Below, piece after piece: positions 24,301-34,562 of a stretch of 64,000 nt of DNA. Made by a program: the position numbers and the translations under genes. Origin of the DNA: Inia geoffrensis (Eukaryota; Chordata; Mammalia; Artiodactyla; Iniidae). The stretch is taken from NCBI GenBank assembly GCA_036417435.1, contig CM070904.1, forward strand, positions 17,590,835 to 17,654,834. Direction: 5' to 3'. Each line of letters begins with the position of its first letter. Positions within the stretch are counted from its first letter, which is position 1. The notes beneath the pieces are model-generated. The model was not told the origin of the DNA. It did no database searches and saw only the letters and a list, made by a program, of their open reading frames with translations.

Positions 24301-25579
24301 AACCCATCTTTCTGAAAAGCACCCATAAATTGAGCAAAATAATGCTAAAATTAATAAATAGCACTATTCAAGACAAGTTACATATTAATCTTTAAAGTAC
24401 AATACAAAAATGGAATCAGATTCATACCACTGCTCAAACAGTTGTGGATTTCTGTTTGCAAAATAAACAAATTGCATTAAAATGTAAATGCCTTGAGTGT
24501 TTCTTATTTGTACTGCTTGGATTTATTCAATCTCCCTCTATGTATCTTTAGCATCCATGATGACTATATTGTGGAAATGCAGTGTTTTCTATCTGCATTG
24601 CTATCGGTGTCAGTAAATCTGGGAATTACAACCTTGAGACATCTGTAGTTCTTCTCTGTCTCTGCCAGAGCTGTTGCTTCTTGCATCTGCTTTGGCACAA
24701 ATTCATCTTCAGGAAACGCAGTTCCTTCCTTATAGTTCCTGCGTTATTTTTTCTTTGCTGTTCTAAGCTGCAAGGCCACATTTCCCAGAGGTTTCTTTGC
24801 CTGCTCTGGAGATCAGCAACAGCGAAGGCAAAATGAGTAGAGCGAGGCATAAAAGAAGAAAGTTAAACTGGACAAGGAAAAGTGGTAGACAAGCAATACT
24901 AGGGAAACAAAACCCACAGAAAGAAGTCTGCTTTAGCAGGAATGCAACTGAATGAGATGATAGCAATTGCATATGCTGAAACTTTTCCTGATTAAACCTA
25001 GCTAGAGACTATTGCAAATGTGTGTGCATACAACGTATATTAAAGCAAGTGTGCATATCTTAAATTTTGCTAAGCAAATCTGTCTGATAATCAAGTAGTG
25101 AGTGAGTACAGAATACAAGCTTTGTAAACAACTTCATTTTTTCAAGATGCTCATGTTTCATACAGAAGCATATTTGGCCTTTTGGAAAGAATGTGGGTTT
25201 TATGAGGGCAGTGACATTTTCCTTAAGATGAAAGTGTTTAATTTTTATAACTCAGTCACAGCTTGAAGTTGGGGAAAATGTTCAAAACCAAGGATATCTC
25301 CTCAGGATCAAGATGGTGTAGTCTAAGTTAGGAAAGGGATGCTTTTGAGGTGAGTATTGTTTCCATTACCACTAGAGTGAGGGCTGGCCCAAGTAATTCA
25401 ATATGGTACCAGTTTATAATGACTCAACTCTTGTCTTAGAATTGATCTGTTGTCCACAAGGTCAATTCCAGAAAGGGCTTCAGAATAATAAACATGTCAC
25501 AACCGATCACAAGGGTCAGGTACAAAAACAAAATAGGCAGAGTATTTTTTCAGCTTTGTAGATTTTCTCCTAAATGTAC
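24301..25579. other. Unique non-coding sequence
   Basis: Open frames at 24582-24972 on both strands lie in unique sequence. They show no recognisable domain and no exon signals I trust. Confidence 0.4.
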
Positions 25580-25820
25580 ACTTCAGGCAATTTGAAACTC
25601 TGATGTCGGCACTGCCCTCAAATAAGTTTTACGCCCAGGAAGCCATTCTGAACTCCTCAGAAAGGGCTGGATGTCCTGTTACCCTGTGTAATTTGCCCTA
25701 TGCTGCAAAGCCTCAAGGACAGAGCTTTACTCAAAACGTACACCCAGCACCTATTATAGTCCCTGGAGCATGGGTGGCAATCAATACTTGTTCACTGAAT
25801 GATGGAGACAAGTGAGACTG
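25580..25820 (+). mobile_element. L2 (LINE-2) 3'-end relic
   Basis: Contains CCCAGGAAGCCATTCTGAAC and, at the end, 'CTGGAGCATGGGTGGCAATC' then AATACTTGTTCACTGAATGA. This matches the L2 3' end ending in a sequence like TTGTTGAATGA. Confidence 0.75.
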
Positions 25821-26074
25821 GTAGAGTCAAAAATTATAAAGTAGATATTGGAACCAAATGAATGCATTGCTCAAAGTCAAGTAACAAGAGGCAGAGGCAG
25901 AGGCAGCTGCCATTAAACAGTCCCCCTCTGCTACAAGACCTCATTTTAGCAATTTATAATAATATTAAAAGACATTACTCTTTTACTCAGTGCTATGCAG
26001 TTAAGGCTAAATGAAGGTAATAAAATACAAAATAAAATCAGAATGGAGAGGTGATATAAAGCAAGATTCCCTAG

Positions 26075-26202
26075 AGACATAGGTTCTGATCCTAGCTTTG
26101 CTACTAATCAGCTTTAAAAGTTTTAGCAAGGTGATTTAATTGCCCTGAGACTTGGTCTCCGCATCTTAAACCAAGGGCTTGGATTAGTGGCTCTTTCAGC
26201 TC
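26075..26202 (+). mobile_element. MIR SINE relic
   Basis: GGTTCTGATCCTAGCTTTGC, then AGCAAGGTGATTTAATTG and GGTCTCCGCATCTTAAACC match the MIR core. A later L1 insertion ended up in its 3' part. Confidence 0.8.
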
Positions 26203-26219
26203 TAAAATTCTATCATCCT

Positions 26220-26582
26220 CTTAGTGAAATAAGTCAGAGCGAGAAAGACAAATACTGTATGATATCACTATTATGTGGAATCTAAAAAATAATACAAATA
26301 AACGTCAGTGCAAAACAGAAACAGACTCACAGATATAGAAAACCAACTTATGGTTACCAAAGGGGAGAGGGAAATTAGGGATGTGGAATTAAGAGATACA
26401 AACTACAATGAATAAAATAAGTAAGCAGCAAGACTATATTTTATAGCACAGAGAATGACAGACATTATCTTCTAATAACTTTTAATGGATTATAATATGC
26501 AAAAATACTGAATTACTATGCTGTACCCCTGAAACTAAAATAATACTGTAAATCAACTATACTTCAATTTTATAAAAAACCA
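26220..26582 (+). mobile_element. L1 3'-end insertion with clear target duplication
   Basis: Starts at GTGAAATAAGTCAGAGCGAG and ends 'ATACTGTAAATCAACTATAC' then TTCAATTTTATAAAA. A perfect 17-bp target-site duplication TAAAATTCTATCATCCT lies at 26203-26219 and 26583-26599. Confidence 0.95.
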
Positions 26583-26689
26583 TAAAATTCTATCATCCTT
26601 TAGCTCATAACTGTATACATCAGGTAACAGATATGTGTAAGAAAACTACTGGGACCCTCCACTTCCACTGGCCACTTCTTGCCGACCCT

Positions 26690-27165
26690 ACTGTTAAGTA
26701 ACTAGGTGATAACATCCTTAGGGTTTCCCTGCATCCAGTCTGACTCTTTCCAATTTATTCTCTATATGATATGGAGTCATCTTTGCCTAGAAACACAAAT
26801 CGGACCTTGGTATCTCCCTACTGAAAATCCTCCAAAGGCTTTCCATTAGCTCAGGCACAATTCCAAGCTCTATATCATGGCCTTCCACAATCTACATGCT
26901 GCTTTCCAAGTTTTACTTTAAGGTGTTCTGATTTTGGACTCTTTGCTCTAGCATCAGTGGGTTTCCTTCTGTTGCACTAAAGTGATATGTTCTCTATCAC
27001 TTCGAAAATTTTGGTGTTCTTTAGAACAAATTTCCCCTCTGCTCTTTACCCAACTAATTTATACTATTTACTGTTCAATGGCTGTAAAATACTTAGCAGA
27101 GTGCCTTCAACACAACAGGCACACAAGTATTTGTTGAGTAAACAATCTTAAAGAGACTCAAGTCA
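26690..27165 (+). mobile_element. L2 (LINE-2) relic
   Basis: CTCCAAAGGCTTTCCATTAG and 'CATGGCCTTCCACAATCTAC' match the L2 3' region. It ends with CACACAAGTATTTGTTGAGTA. Confidence 0.75.
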
Positions 27166-27757
27166 GGACAAAGTGTATTCCTTTTTTCTCCTTTATTTTT
27201 GTATGGTAATTGCTCTTAAAAAATCCTACAAGTCATTACCTTGGTTTGTAAATGGTTCACAGTACAGGGCACCTGTTGCACTGAAGAAAAACTGGAGCTA
27301 GGAAAGCACTAATTGCTAAGACGGTTGGAGGGAAACAAATACCCTTCTGTCACTGTACACGAGTTACTCTGCAAAAAGCAAAGCAAGGCTAACTGAAGAG
27401 ACAGCTGCAAAACACACAATGATATAATGTGTTTGCCAATCTGCAAAATCATTTGAAAGTTGCTGCTTCAACAGCTGGTATCTGGAAAGTGCAAGCATCA
27501 TTCAGTCTAGTTAAAATTACACAGAGCAGAAATGTTTATTATGCACACAAAAAGGAGGTTCGAATATTGAAGTTACAGCACTTTTAAAAGTCTGGAACAG
27601 TCAACAAAACACTTGGTGGCAGTTGGAAAAAAATCTCCAATATTTGTTTAGTCATGGTCTCTTTCTAGTTCTATAAATCTTATGATCACATCTTTGAAGA
27701 CTGTTGAAGAGATAGCACTCCCATGTCACATCATTCTTTGAGCCTAGCCTACATCTG

Positions 27758-27781
27758 GATTGAGCATGTACATGCTCAATC
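27758..27781. repeat. Perfect 24-bp palindrome
   Basis: GATTGAGCATGT is followed directly by its exact reverse complement, with no spacer. I cannot tie it to a known transposon end. Confidence 0.95.
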
Positions 27782-28040
27782 TTAGCATTATTATTTAACA
27801 TTGGTTAGAATTTACAGAATCCAGGCAAAACCAATGGGTTCTATTACCCTGGAAAACTCTTAAGTATATCTTCTTAGTACCAGATGCTGCCAAACAGAGG
27901 TGTACACCTAGCTGAATAGGGTAACAAAATGGTTGTCCACAACCCCCCACCCCTGCCAAAAATGTTTCCATAGTCCCACTGGTATGCCTGAATTTGCCTG
28001 AATTTTCCACATCATTTATTCCTTTAGTTTAATGAAACGT

Positions 28041-28172
28041 TTCTCAAATGTGTTCTGCAGAAATATGTTGGTAGGTTGACTTTGGAACAGGAAAAAAATC
28101 CAACATTTTTCAAATGTGTTCTGCAGAAATACGTTAGTGGGTTGACTTTGGAACAGGGAAAAAATCCAACAT
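28041..28172 (+). repeat. Two-copy 66-bp tandem duplication
   Basis: Copies at 28041-28106 and 28107-28172 both contain TCAAATGTGTTCTGCAGAAA and GGTTGACTTTGGAACAGG. They differ at only a few positions. Confidence 0.93.
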
Positions 28173-28439
28173 GGTTCCAGTGTCAGATGTGGGAAGGAAT
28201 GTTTTAAACAAAATCAAGGATCCCGTAGGAAGTTTCTCCCACATGTAACCATAAATATGGACCACATTTACCTCTTTGTTCATGAAACTCTTGCTCAGAG
28301 AATGGTAATTGACAGATGTGGAAGGCATATCAGAAAAAGCTCATTTAAGGTGTTGTAGATCCTTTAAAAAATGAAATTGGTTTCCTAAGGCATCTACTAC
28401 ATTACCTCACACAAACATATTCACCTCACGGACACATGC

Positions 28440-28770
28440 AGAAAGCAGCCCCGTCACCTGCGAGAGGGAAACATTTCCGCATCCTCATGTTCCCGTGAGA
28501 AAATGTGTACACTCATCTCCAGGAATAAGAAGATGGCTTCTTCCCATTTTGGATTCCTGTCACTGACTGAGTCACTGATCCCCAGGGGAGGAGCTGTCTC
28601 TATCTGCTAAGGGAGGCTGGGAAAGGAAACTGAGCCGCTTCCTGGTTCTTTGATGACCTGTTTGCCCCGCGCGCATGGATGCAGCCCAGACAGGGGCCCA
28701 AGGTTTCATCCAGAGGCCACTTCCCTGAGCCTGAGGACTCTCATTTGTAATACGCAGGTGGTTAACGCGG
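28440..28770. promoter_or_regulatory. CpG-enriched unique block with AP-1 site
   Basis: About ten CpGs fall in ~320 bp, clearly above the surrounding sequence. They include CCCCGCGCGCATGG, and a consensus AP-1 TGAGTCA lies at 28568-28574. A distal enhancer is possible but unproven. Confidence 0.35.
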
Positions 28771-29614
28771 GCTTTGCGGGTTGTTGGCAGATTAGAGTTC
28801 ATGTGAGTAAACGGCTTAGTAAAGTCCTGCCATTGTCTAAAGGCTGAAGAGATTTTTCTCGGTTACTATCACAGAATTCATCACAATTGCATGCTGGATC
28901 TACCCGGTCCGCACAGTACCTATCACTCCTGTCAGATGCAAGGGGCTAGAGGCTTTGCCTTTTTATTCCACAAATGCTGAGGCCAGTGTCTGACATGTGG
29001 CCAGTTCCTGATGCTTGTGTAGAGAACGACCCCCCTGGAGACAGTTAAATCACTCTCTTCTCTACTTGTGTTTTTATACCTTGCCTAATGAGAAGTGGCC
29101 ACTTAGTGTTTTTAGAGGCCCCCAGTGTATGCATAGCTTTATAGCAGAGACAGGGAGATGAGGCATAATAGAATTTTAACTGCAGAAGACAATTTCACTA
29201 ATTAGCTTTCTTTTTCTTTACCAAAAAACCCCTAAAATCAGCTCAAATCAGGATGACTGAAGACAACTCAGAGTAGGCAAGGGAAATCTTTTCTGCTCAG
29301 TCACCCACCCCTGCAGGATTCCATCACTTAGGTTCATCTGAATGATAGACTTTCTCTATATTTATTCCTAGCCTAGAGAACTGCTTCACAACTGAGTATG
29401 AATTGCTTTAGTATGATAATTAGGTAAACTTGTATAGGCAGGGAAGGAGTTTTGATTGGACAGGGAGGAGGGAAAAATTTAACAAGAGATGAACATAAGA
29501 AAATATATTGTATGATATAAAGAATACTGTGATTGGACAGGGAGATTGAGGTAAGTCACAGAGACATTCACAAAGAGAAATAAGAGGCCAACAAAGATAA
29601 AGTGCCAACTTCAC

Positions 29615-29661
29615 GGTGGTGGTGGTGGTGGTGGTGGTGTGTGTGTGTGTGTGTGTGTGTG
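29615..29661 (+). repeat. (GGT)n-(GT)n compound microsatellite
   Basis: Eight GGT units pass into about eleven GT units and then GCACACGCGTGTGC, itself a palindrome. Confidence 0.96.
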
Positions 29662-30396
29662 CACACGCGTGTGCTTGCACGTATGTGTTTGTCTTTTTTA
29701 TTTTTCCAGAGCAGGAAAATGACTACACTAGTTGGATGAGTCTGAAAGTAAAATACTGTAATAATTTGGAAGGCTACCACCCTTAGCTCTGATCAATTCA
29801 GCTCTGCCCAATGTGATGCAAATTAGCATCACCATCTCTAATCTGTTCACCCTCGAATTAAGAATGGAGAACAATCAAACAAAGGATAAAGACAAGCATA
29901 TATGTGCATGACCCTCCGTCTCTTCACCTGAATAAGAGAGTAGACCTTTCAGTAAAGATTTGAGAAATGCCAAAGATTTATACACACTGGAAACAACTTT
30001 GGGAAAAAAAAAAATAAGGATAAATAGAAAAAAACCCTTAAGAATAGACTGCAACAGTCACCCCGGCCCCCTCACCTCTCTAGGAGACCCTCCGAAACCA
30101 ACAGGAAATGTGATAAAATTGAAAAAAATTCAACAATTTGGGGTAAACAAGATTTGGTATCTGGATCCTAAGGCTTCAGATGGACATCTGGGCCAGTGCA
30201 CTAGAAAACCTTGAAATCCCAATACCCCTGAGTCGTCTGGGCCTGCAGAAGTGGCCTACTGCTTTCTATTAATGCCTAGCATTCTCTCCTTCAGGATCTA
30301 TTTCTACTTCCTTTCCTGGCCACCAGACATTGGCATCTTGGTAAGAAACAAAGATACATGAACACTAGTAGGCGGAAGATATGCTACATGAAAACC
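29662..30396. other. Unique non-coding sequence
   Basis: An 84-codon frame at 29960-30214 has no recognisable domain. Confidence 0.4.
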
Positions 30397-30732
30397 CAGG
30401 AGTACCTTGGAGATATTGTGGGTTTGGTTCCAGACCACCACAATAAAGTGAATATTGCAGTAAAGTGAGTCACACAGTTTTTTTTTTGGTTTCCCAGTGC
30501 ATATGAAAGTTATGTTTACACTATACTATAGTCTATTAAGAGTGCTAGCACTATGTCAAAAAAATGTACATACCTCAATTTAAAAAATACTTTATTGCTA
30601 AAAAATGCTAACCATCATTTGAGCTTCAGCAAGTTGGAATCTTTGGGCTGGTGGAGGGTCTTGCCTCGATGTGGATGGCTGCTGACTGATCAGGGTGGTG
30701 ACTGCTGAAGGTAGGGTGGCTGCAGCAATTTC

Positions 30733-31182
30733 TTAAAATAAGACAACAATGGAGTTTGCCACGTCATTGACTCTTCCTTTCCTGAACAATTTTTCTGTCG
30801 AATGCAGTGCTATTTGATAGCATTTTACCCATTGTAGAATTTCTTTCAAAACTGGAGTCAAGGGCTTCCCTGGTGGCGCAGTGGTTGAGAGTCCGCCTGC
30901 CGATGCAGGGGACACAGGTTCGTGCCCCGGTCCGGGAAGATCCCATGTGCCGTGGAGTGGCTGGGCCCGTGAGCCATGGTCGCTGAGCCTGCGCGTCTGG
31001 AGGCTGTGCTCCGCAACGGGAGAGGCCACAACAGTGAGAGGCCCGCGTACCGCAAAAAAAAAAAAAAAAAAAATGGAGTCAAACCTCGATACTGCTTTAT
31101 CAAGTAAGTTTATGTAATATTCTAAATCCTTTGTTGTCATTTCAACAGTCTTCACAGCATCTTCACCAGGAATAGATTCCAC
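30733..31182 (-). pseudogene. Tigger transposase C-terminal relic interrupted by a SINE
   Basis: Minus-strand frames at both ends of this stretch read as pogo/Tigger transposase remnants: LEYYINLLDKAVSRF upstream of the SINE, and LKEILQWVKCYQIALHS with RGRVNDVANS downstream. The middle ~70 residues are translated SINE. In its active form this class of protein catalyses cut-and-paste transposition with a DDE nuclease fold; here it cannot. Confidence 0.75.
30862..31070 (+). mobile_element. CHR-type cetacean SINE inside Tigger
   Basis: Full-length sense copy with about 18 As. Flanks AACTGGAGTCAA (30850-30861) and AAATGGAGTCAA (31071-31082) are the target-site duplication, so Tigger was already in place when the SINE arrived. 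Confidence 0.97.
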
Positions 31183-31288
31183 CTCAAGAAACTACTTTCT
31201 TCGCTCATCCGTAAGAAGCAACTCCCCATCTGTTAAAATTTTATCATGAGATTACAGCAATTCAGTCACATCTTCAGACTTCACTTCT

Positions 31289-31543
31289 TTTTTTTGTCTG
31301 TTAACGTTTTTTTTAGAATTTATTGTTTTTCAACGTTTTAATTGTGCTAAAATATACATAACATAAAAGTTATTACCTTTACCATTTTTAAATGTAGAAT
31401 TCATTGGTATTAAGTACATTCATATTGCTTTGAAACTATAACCACTATCCCTTTCCAACAGGTGCTTCATCTTGCAACACTGAAAATCTATGCCCGTTAA
31501 AAAATAATTTCTGATCACTCCACCGCCCCAGACCCTGGCAATG
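31289..31543 (-). mobile_element. Old L1 3'-end fragment inside Tigger (antisense)
   Basis: Reads AAAATATACATAACATAAAAG, ATTGGTATTAAGTACATTC and CATCTTGCAACACTG in antisense, a common L1M 3' end. The target duplication GACTTCACTTCT lies at 31277-31288 and 31544-31555. Confidence 0.85.
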
Positions 31544-32439
31544 GACTTCACTTCTCATTCTAGTTCTTTTTCTATTTCCACCACATCTGCTCCAACACTT
31601 CCTCAACTGAAGTCTTGAAACCCTCAAAGTCATCCGGAAGCATTGGACTCAACTGCCCCCCAACTCCTGTTAGTGTTGATATTTGGACCTCTTTCCATGA
31701 ATTACAAATGTTCTTAAAGGCATCTAGAATGTTTAATCCTTTCCAGAAGGCTTTCAGTTGACTTTGCCTAGATCCATCAGAGAAATCATTATCTATGGCA
31801 GCTATAGCCTTATGAGAGTGTATTTCTTCAATAATAAGACTTGAAGGTTGATATTACTCCTTGATCCATGGGTTGCTGAATGGGTGTTGTGTTAGGGCAT
31901 AAAAACGACTTTAAACTCATACATCTCCATAAGAGCTGTTGGGAAACAAGGTGCATTGTCAATGAGCAGTAATATTTTGAAAGAATCTTTTTTTTCTGAG
32001 CAATAGTTCTGCAGAGTGGGCTTGAAATATTCAGTAAACCATATTACTTAGGGAAAAAAACAAACAAAACAATAGACTGCAAGCTAACCCTATTTCTTCT
32101 ACTGAAGACCCATCCACTCTTGCAGGAAACATGAACTTGGACAATGCAGTTGAATTACTGCCACTGTTGGTTGTCCTACTGCCGTTTCTATCCCCCCTTC
32201 TATGCCTTCCCTACCCATCTCTCCCTTGATTGATTATTATGTTGAGCTACTTTCTAAACTTGAGTTGACCATATATTGAACTTTCCTTATGACTTCATTT
32301 CTGTGCAAAAATAAGCATTAACACCAAAAGTTCTTTCTCAAACGTTTGTGAAAGAAGATTGTGTGAGTGGTGTATTACCTGTGAGGCAGTATATAAGAGA
32401 TTATTTTCTTCTCTCTGCCCTGATGACAGCAATATTTCT

Positions 32440-32625
32440 AGATATCCAATACTACAGCCACTAGCCATGGGTAGGCATTTTAATTTAATTTAGATAAAGT
32501 TTGATTAAAAATTCAGTTTTTCCATCATATTAGCCACATTTCAAGGGCTATAGCCACATAGTCATATTGGACATATACAGAACATTTCATCATCACAGAA
32601 TGCACTATTAGAAAGTGCTATGCTA
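32440..32625. mobile_element. hAT-type non-autonomous DNA transposon relic (MER class)
   Basis: GCCACTAGCCATGGGTAGG, GCCACATTTCAAGGGCTATAG and CATATTGGACATATACAGAAC match the same family as 48640-48845. I do not name the subfamily. Confidence 0.7.
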
Positions 32626-34346
32626 ACATTTAAAAAAAAGTATTGCTCTGAGAAGCAAGTAAAATTATAAGGAATCCAATTTAGACTTAAAATAATCTCT
32701 CAAATGAATACAACTGTCAGATGTAGAGACTTTCCCGGAAATAAGTAGAGGGAAACAGGTCCACTGGAAGTATCTAAACCAAAGCTATGCAATTAAAAAT
32801 ACATCCTTAAGAAGCTGAATTAGGTGAGTTTAAAATTCCAAGGGCATTTAGTCAGGAAACTGAGGTAAGTTCAATTCCACCAAACCACAATTTTCCCATT
32901 CTTAATTAACAGGTAGTTTTCATTTAGTGATAAACCAGAGGAGGTTGTGCCTTAAGTTGCAAACTTCTTGACTTTCAAATCAGCAGTGCTTATTTCTTGA
33001 ATTTGTAATTAATTAAATAATGGAAATGAATTATGACTCTACGGCTGAGTTTTGATCAAATGTAAAATAATCTTGGTGATTAGCATTTTGAGAAAGCACA
33101 AGCACTAATTTAACATAAAACTTAGAATCCTTCATAACACAGGACATCCCAAGACATAAGAGCAACTGCATTTTGACAAAAGACACTAACATGAGGAAGT
33201 GAAAGACATTCACAGTCTATAATTTCCCAATATTTTCCCTCTTTAAATAAGGATTTTTAACCTCAAGGTTTCCTAATGGGGTAGCAGCTCTGAATACACA
33301 GAAATATTACTCCTGAACAAGGTGTCACCCTCCTTTTGTTGCTCCATGGTGGGGAGGCAAGGCTGGAACTGGGTCCATAGCAGAAGGGGGCGCTATTAAA
33401 AAATAAGATTTCCATACACCTCAAGGACAACATGGGCTCTTCAAAAGAAATAGTCTACTTACAAGGGAATCATTCTTGATTCCTTTTCTTGGACTCACCT
33501 CCTCTGCTGTTTACACATAACACACAACTAGTAGATCCTTGTGTAAGACTGAATTAGCTTAAAAGGGATATGAAAAATCTGAACTTTCTCCAAAGTGGCC
33601 ACCAAAATGGCTCCGTATTCTGAAAACTGTGAGGTGTGTTCAGGTGGAGATAAATTCGATATGGTTTCTAAGTAAGTGGGCTTTTTTAATCTTTTAGACT
33701 ATAGAGTGGGCTGAGTTCCCATTTACTTTCTTAATAGCACTCATAGGATAACCTAAAATAGGACTAGGTAAGTGCTATGAATTGAGGAACAAGGCTCTCT
33801 TGTTTCCAAATATTCATTTCCTGCTTCTCCCCTTCTTAATGAATGACAAGCACGTTTGCTTCACCTCTATTCGGGTTATTTCTTTGGGATAAAGCTTTGT
33901 AGTCATTCGGAAAATGCAAATACATTTAGCAAGTCAGCCAATAGCATCTTAGTGTAAATTGTTACAAAAGGCAAGTTCCCATTGTGTGGAATGACTCAAG
34001 TAGACAAGTATAAAGAATAATCAAGTCATGATACATGAGAACAAGATTAGGAAGGGTCTAGCGCCTGAAGCATATTCGGCAGGATAGTCCTAGGTGGATT
34101 GTTCTATACCAGAATGGAAAAAAGCATTGACAAGAGAAATGGTCAGAGAATTAGGTTAGCAGAGTAAACAGATACTCCATAACCTTCACAAGGGCTATAC
34201 CTGCTTTTGGGGAAATAATATTCTTACAAAGTCTTGTTCTTCTGCATAATAAATTACTAACAGGCACCAAAGAAACCAACAAATATGCTGCAGGGTTTTT
34301 TTTCTGAATGAATCTTCCTTTGTTGTTATTTAATCAACCTTCATTT
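32626..34346. other. Unique non-coding sequence with CTCF-like site
   Basis: No repeat or exon recognised apart from the CTCF-type motif at 33377. Confidence 0.45.
33377..33395 (+). promoter_or_regulatory. CTCF-like binding site, plus orientation
   Basis: The last eleven bases, AGGGGGCGCTA, match the CTCF consensus core exactly. The preceding CA fits as well. The site lies in unique sequence, not in a SINE. Occupancy is inferred only. Confidence 0.55.
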
Positions 34347-34562
34347 TTGTTTTTTGTTTGTTTGTTTGGCGGTACGCGGGCCTCTCCCTGTTGTGGCCTC
34401 TCCCGTTGCGGAGCACGGGCTCCCTGGACGCGCAGGCTCAGCGGCCATGGCTCACGGGCCCAGCCGCTCCGCGACATGTGGGATCTTCCCGGACCGAGGC
34501 TCCAACCTGCATCCCCTGCATCGGCAGGCGGACTCTCAACCACTGCGCCACCAGGGAAGCCC
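34347..34562 (-). mobile_element. CHR-type cetacean SINE (young form)
   Basis: Antisense copy with a (GTTT)n-interrupted tail, GGTACGCGGGCCTCTC, and ending CACCAGGGAAGCCC. Flanks ATCAACCTT and GTCAATCTT resemble a decayed target duplication. Confidence 0.96.

Larger units (their letters stand above)
27166..29614. other. Unique sequence, includes a CpG-richer patch
   Basis: No exon recognised. It holds the 24-bp palindrome (27758), the 66-bp tandem duplication (28041) and a CpG-enriched block (28440-28770), listed separately. Confidence 0.45.
30397..32045 (-). mobile_element. Tigger1-like DNA transposon (TcMar-Tigger), antisense relic
   Basis: Begins with the terminal inverted repeat CAGGAGTACCTTGGAGATAT and then GGTTTGGTTCCAGACCACC. 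It continues through the antisense transposase region (GCAGCAATTTCTTAAAATAAG, TGTTGTCATTTCAACAGTC, CCTTGATCCATGGGTTGC, GGTGCATTGTCAATGAGCAG). The sequence stops matching near 32045 and the second inverted repeat is missing, so the copy is truncated. The transposase frame is broken by stops, by a CHR SINE (30862-31070) and by an L1 fragment (31289-31543). Confidence 0.9.

Noticed and set aside
29420..29780. His/Thr-rich minus-strand frames as a metal-binding protein
   Set aside because: The His and Thr runs are translated GGT/GT microsatellite.
30881..31117. Plus-strand frame inside the Tigger element
   Set aside because: It is a SINE-derived shadow.
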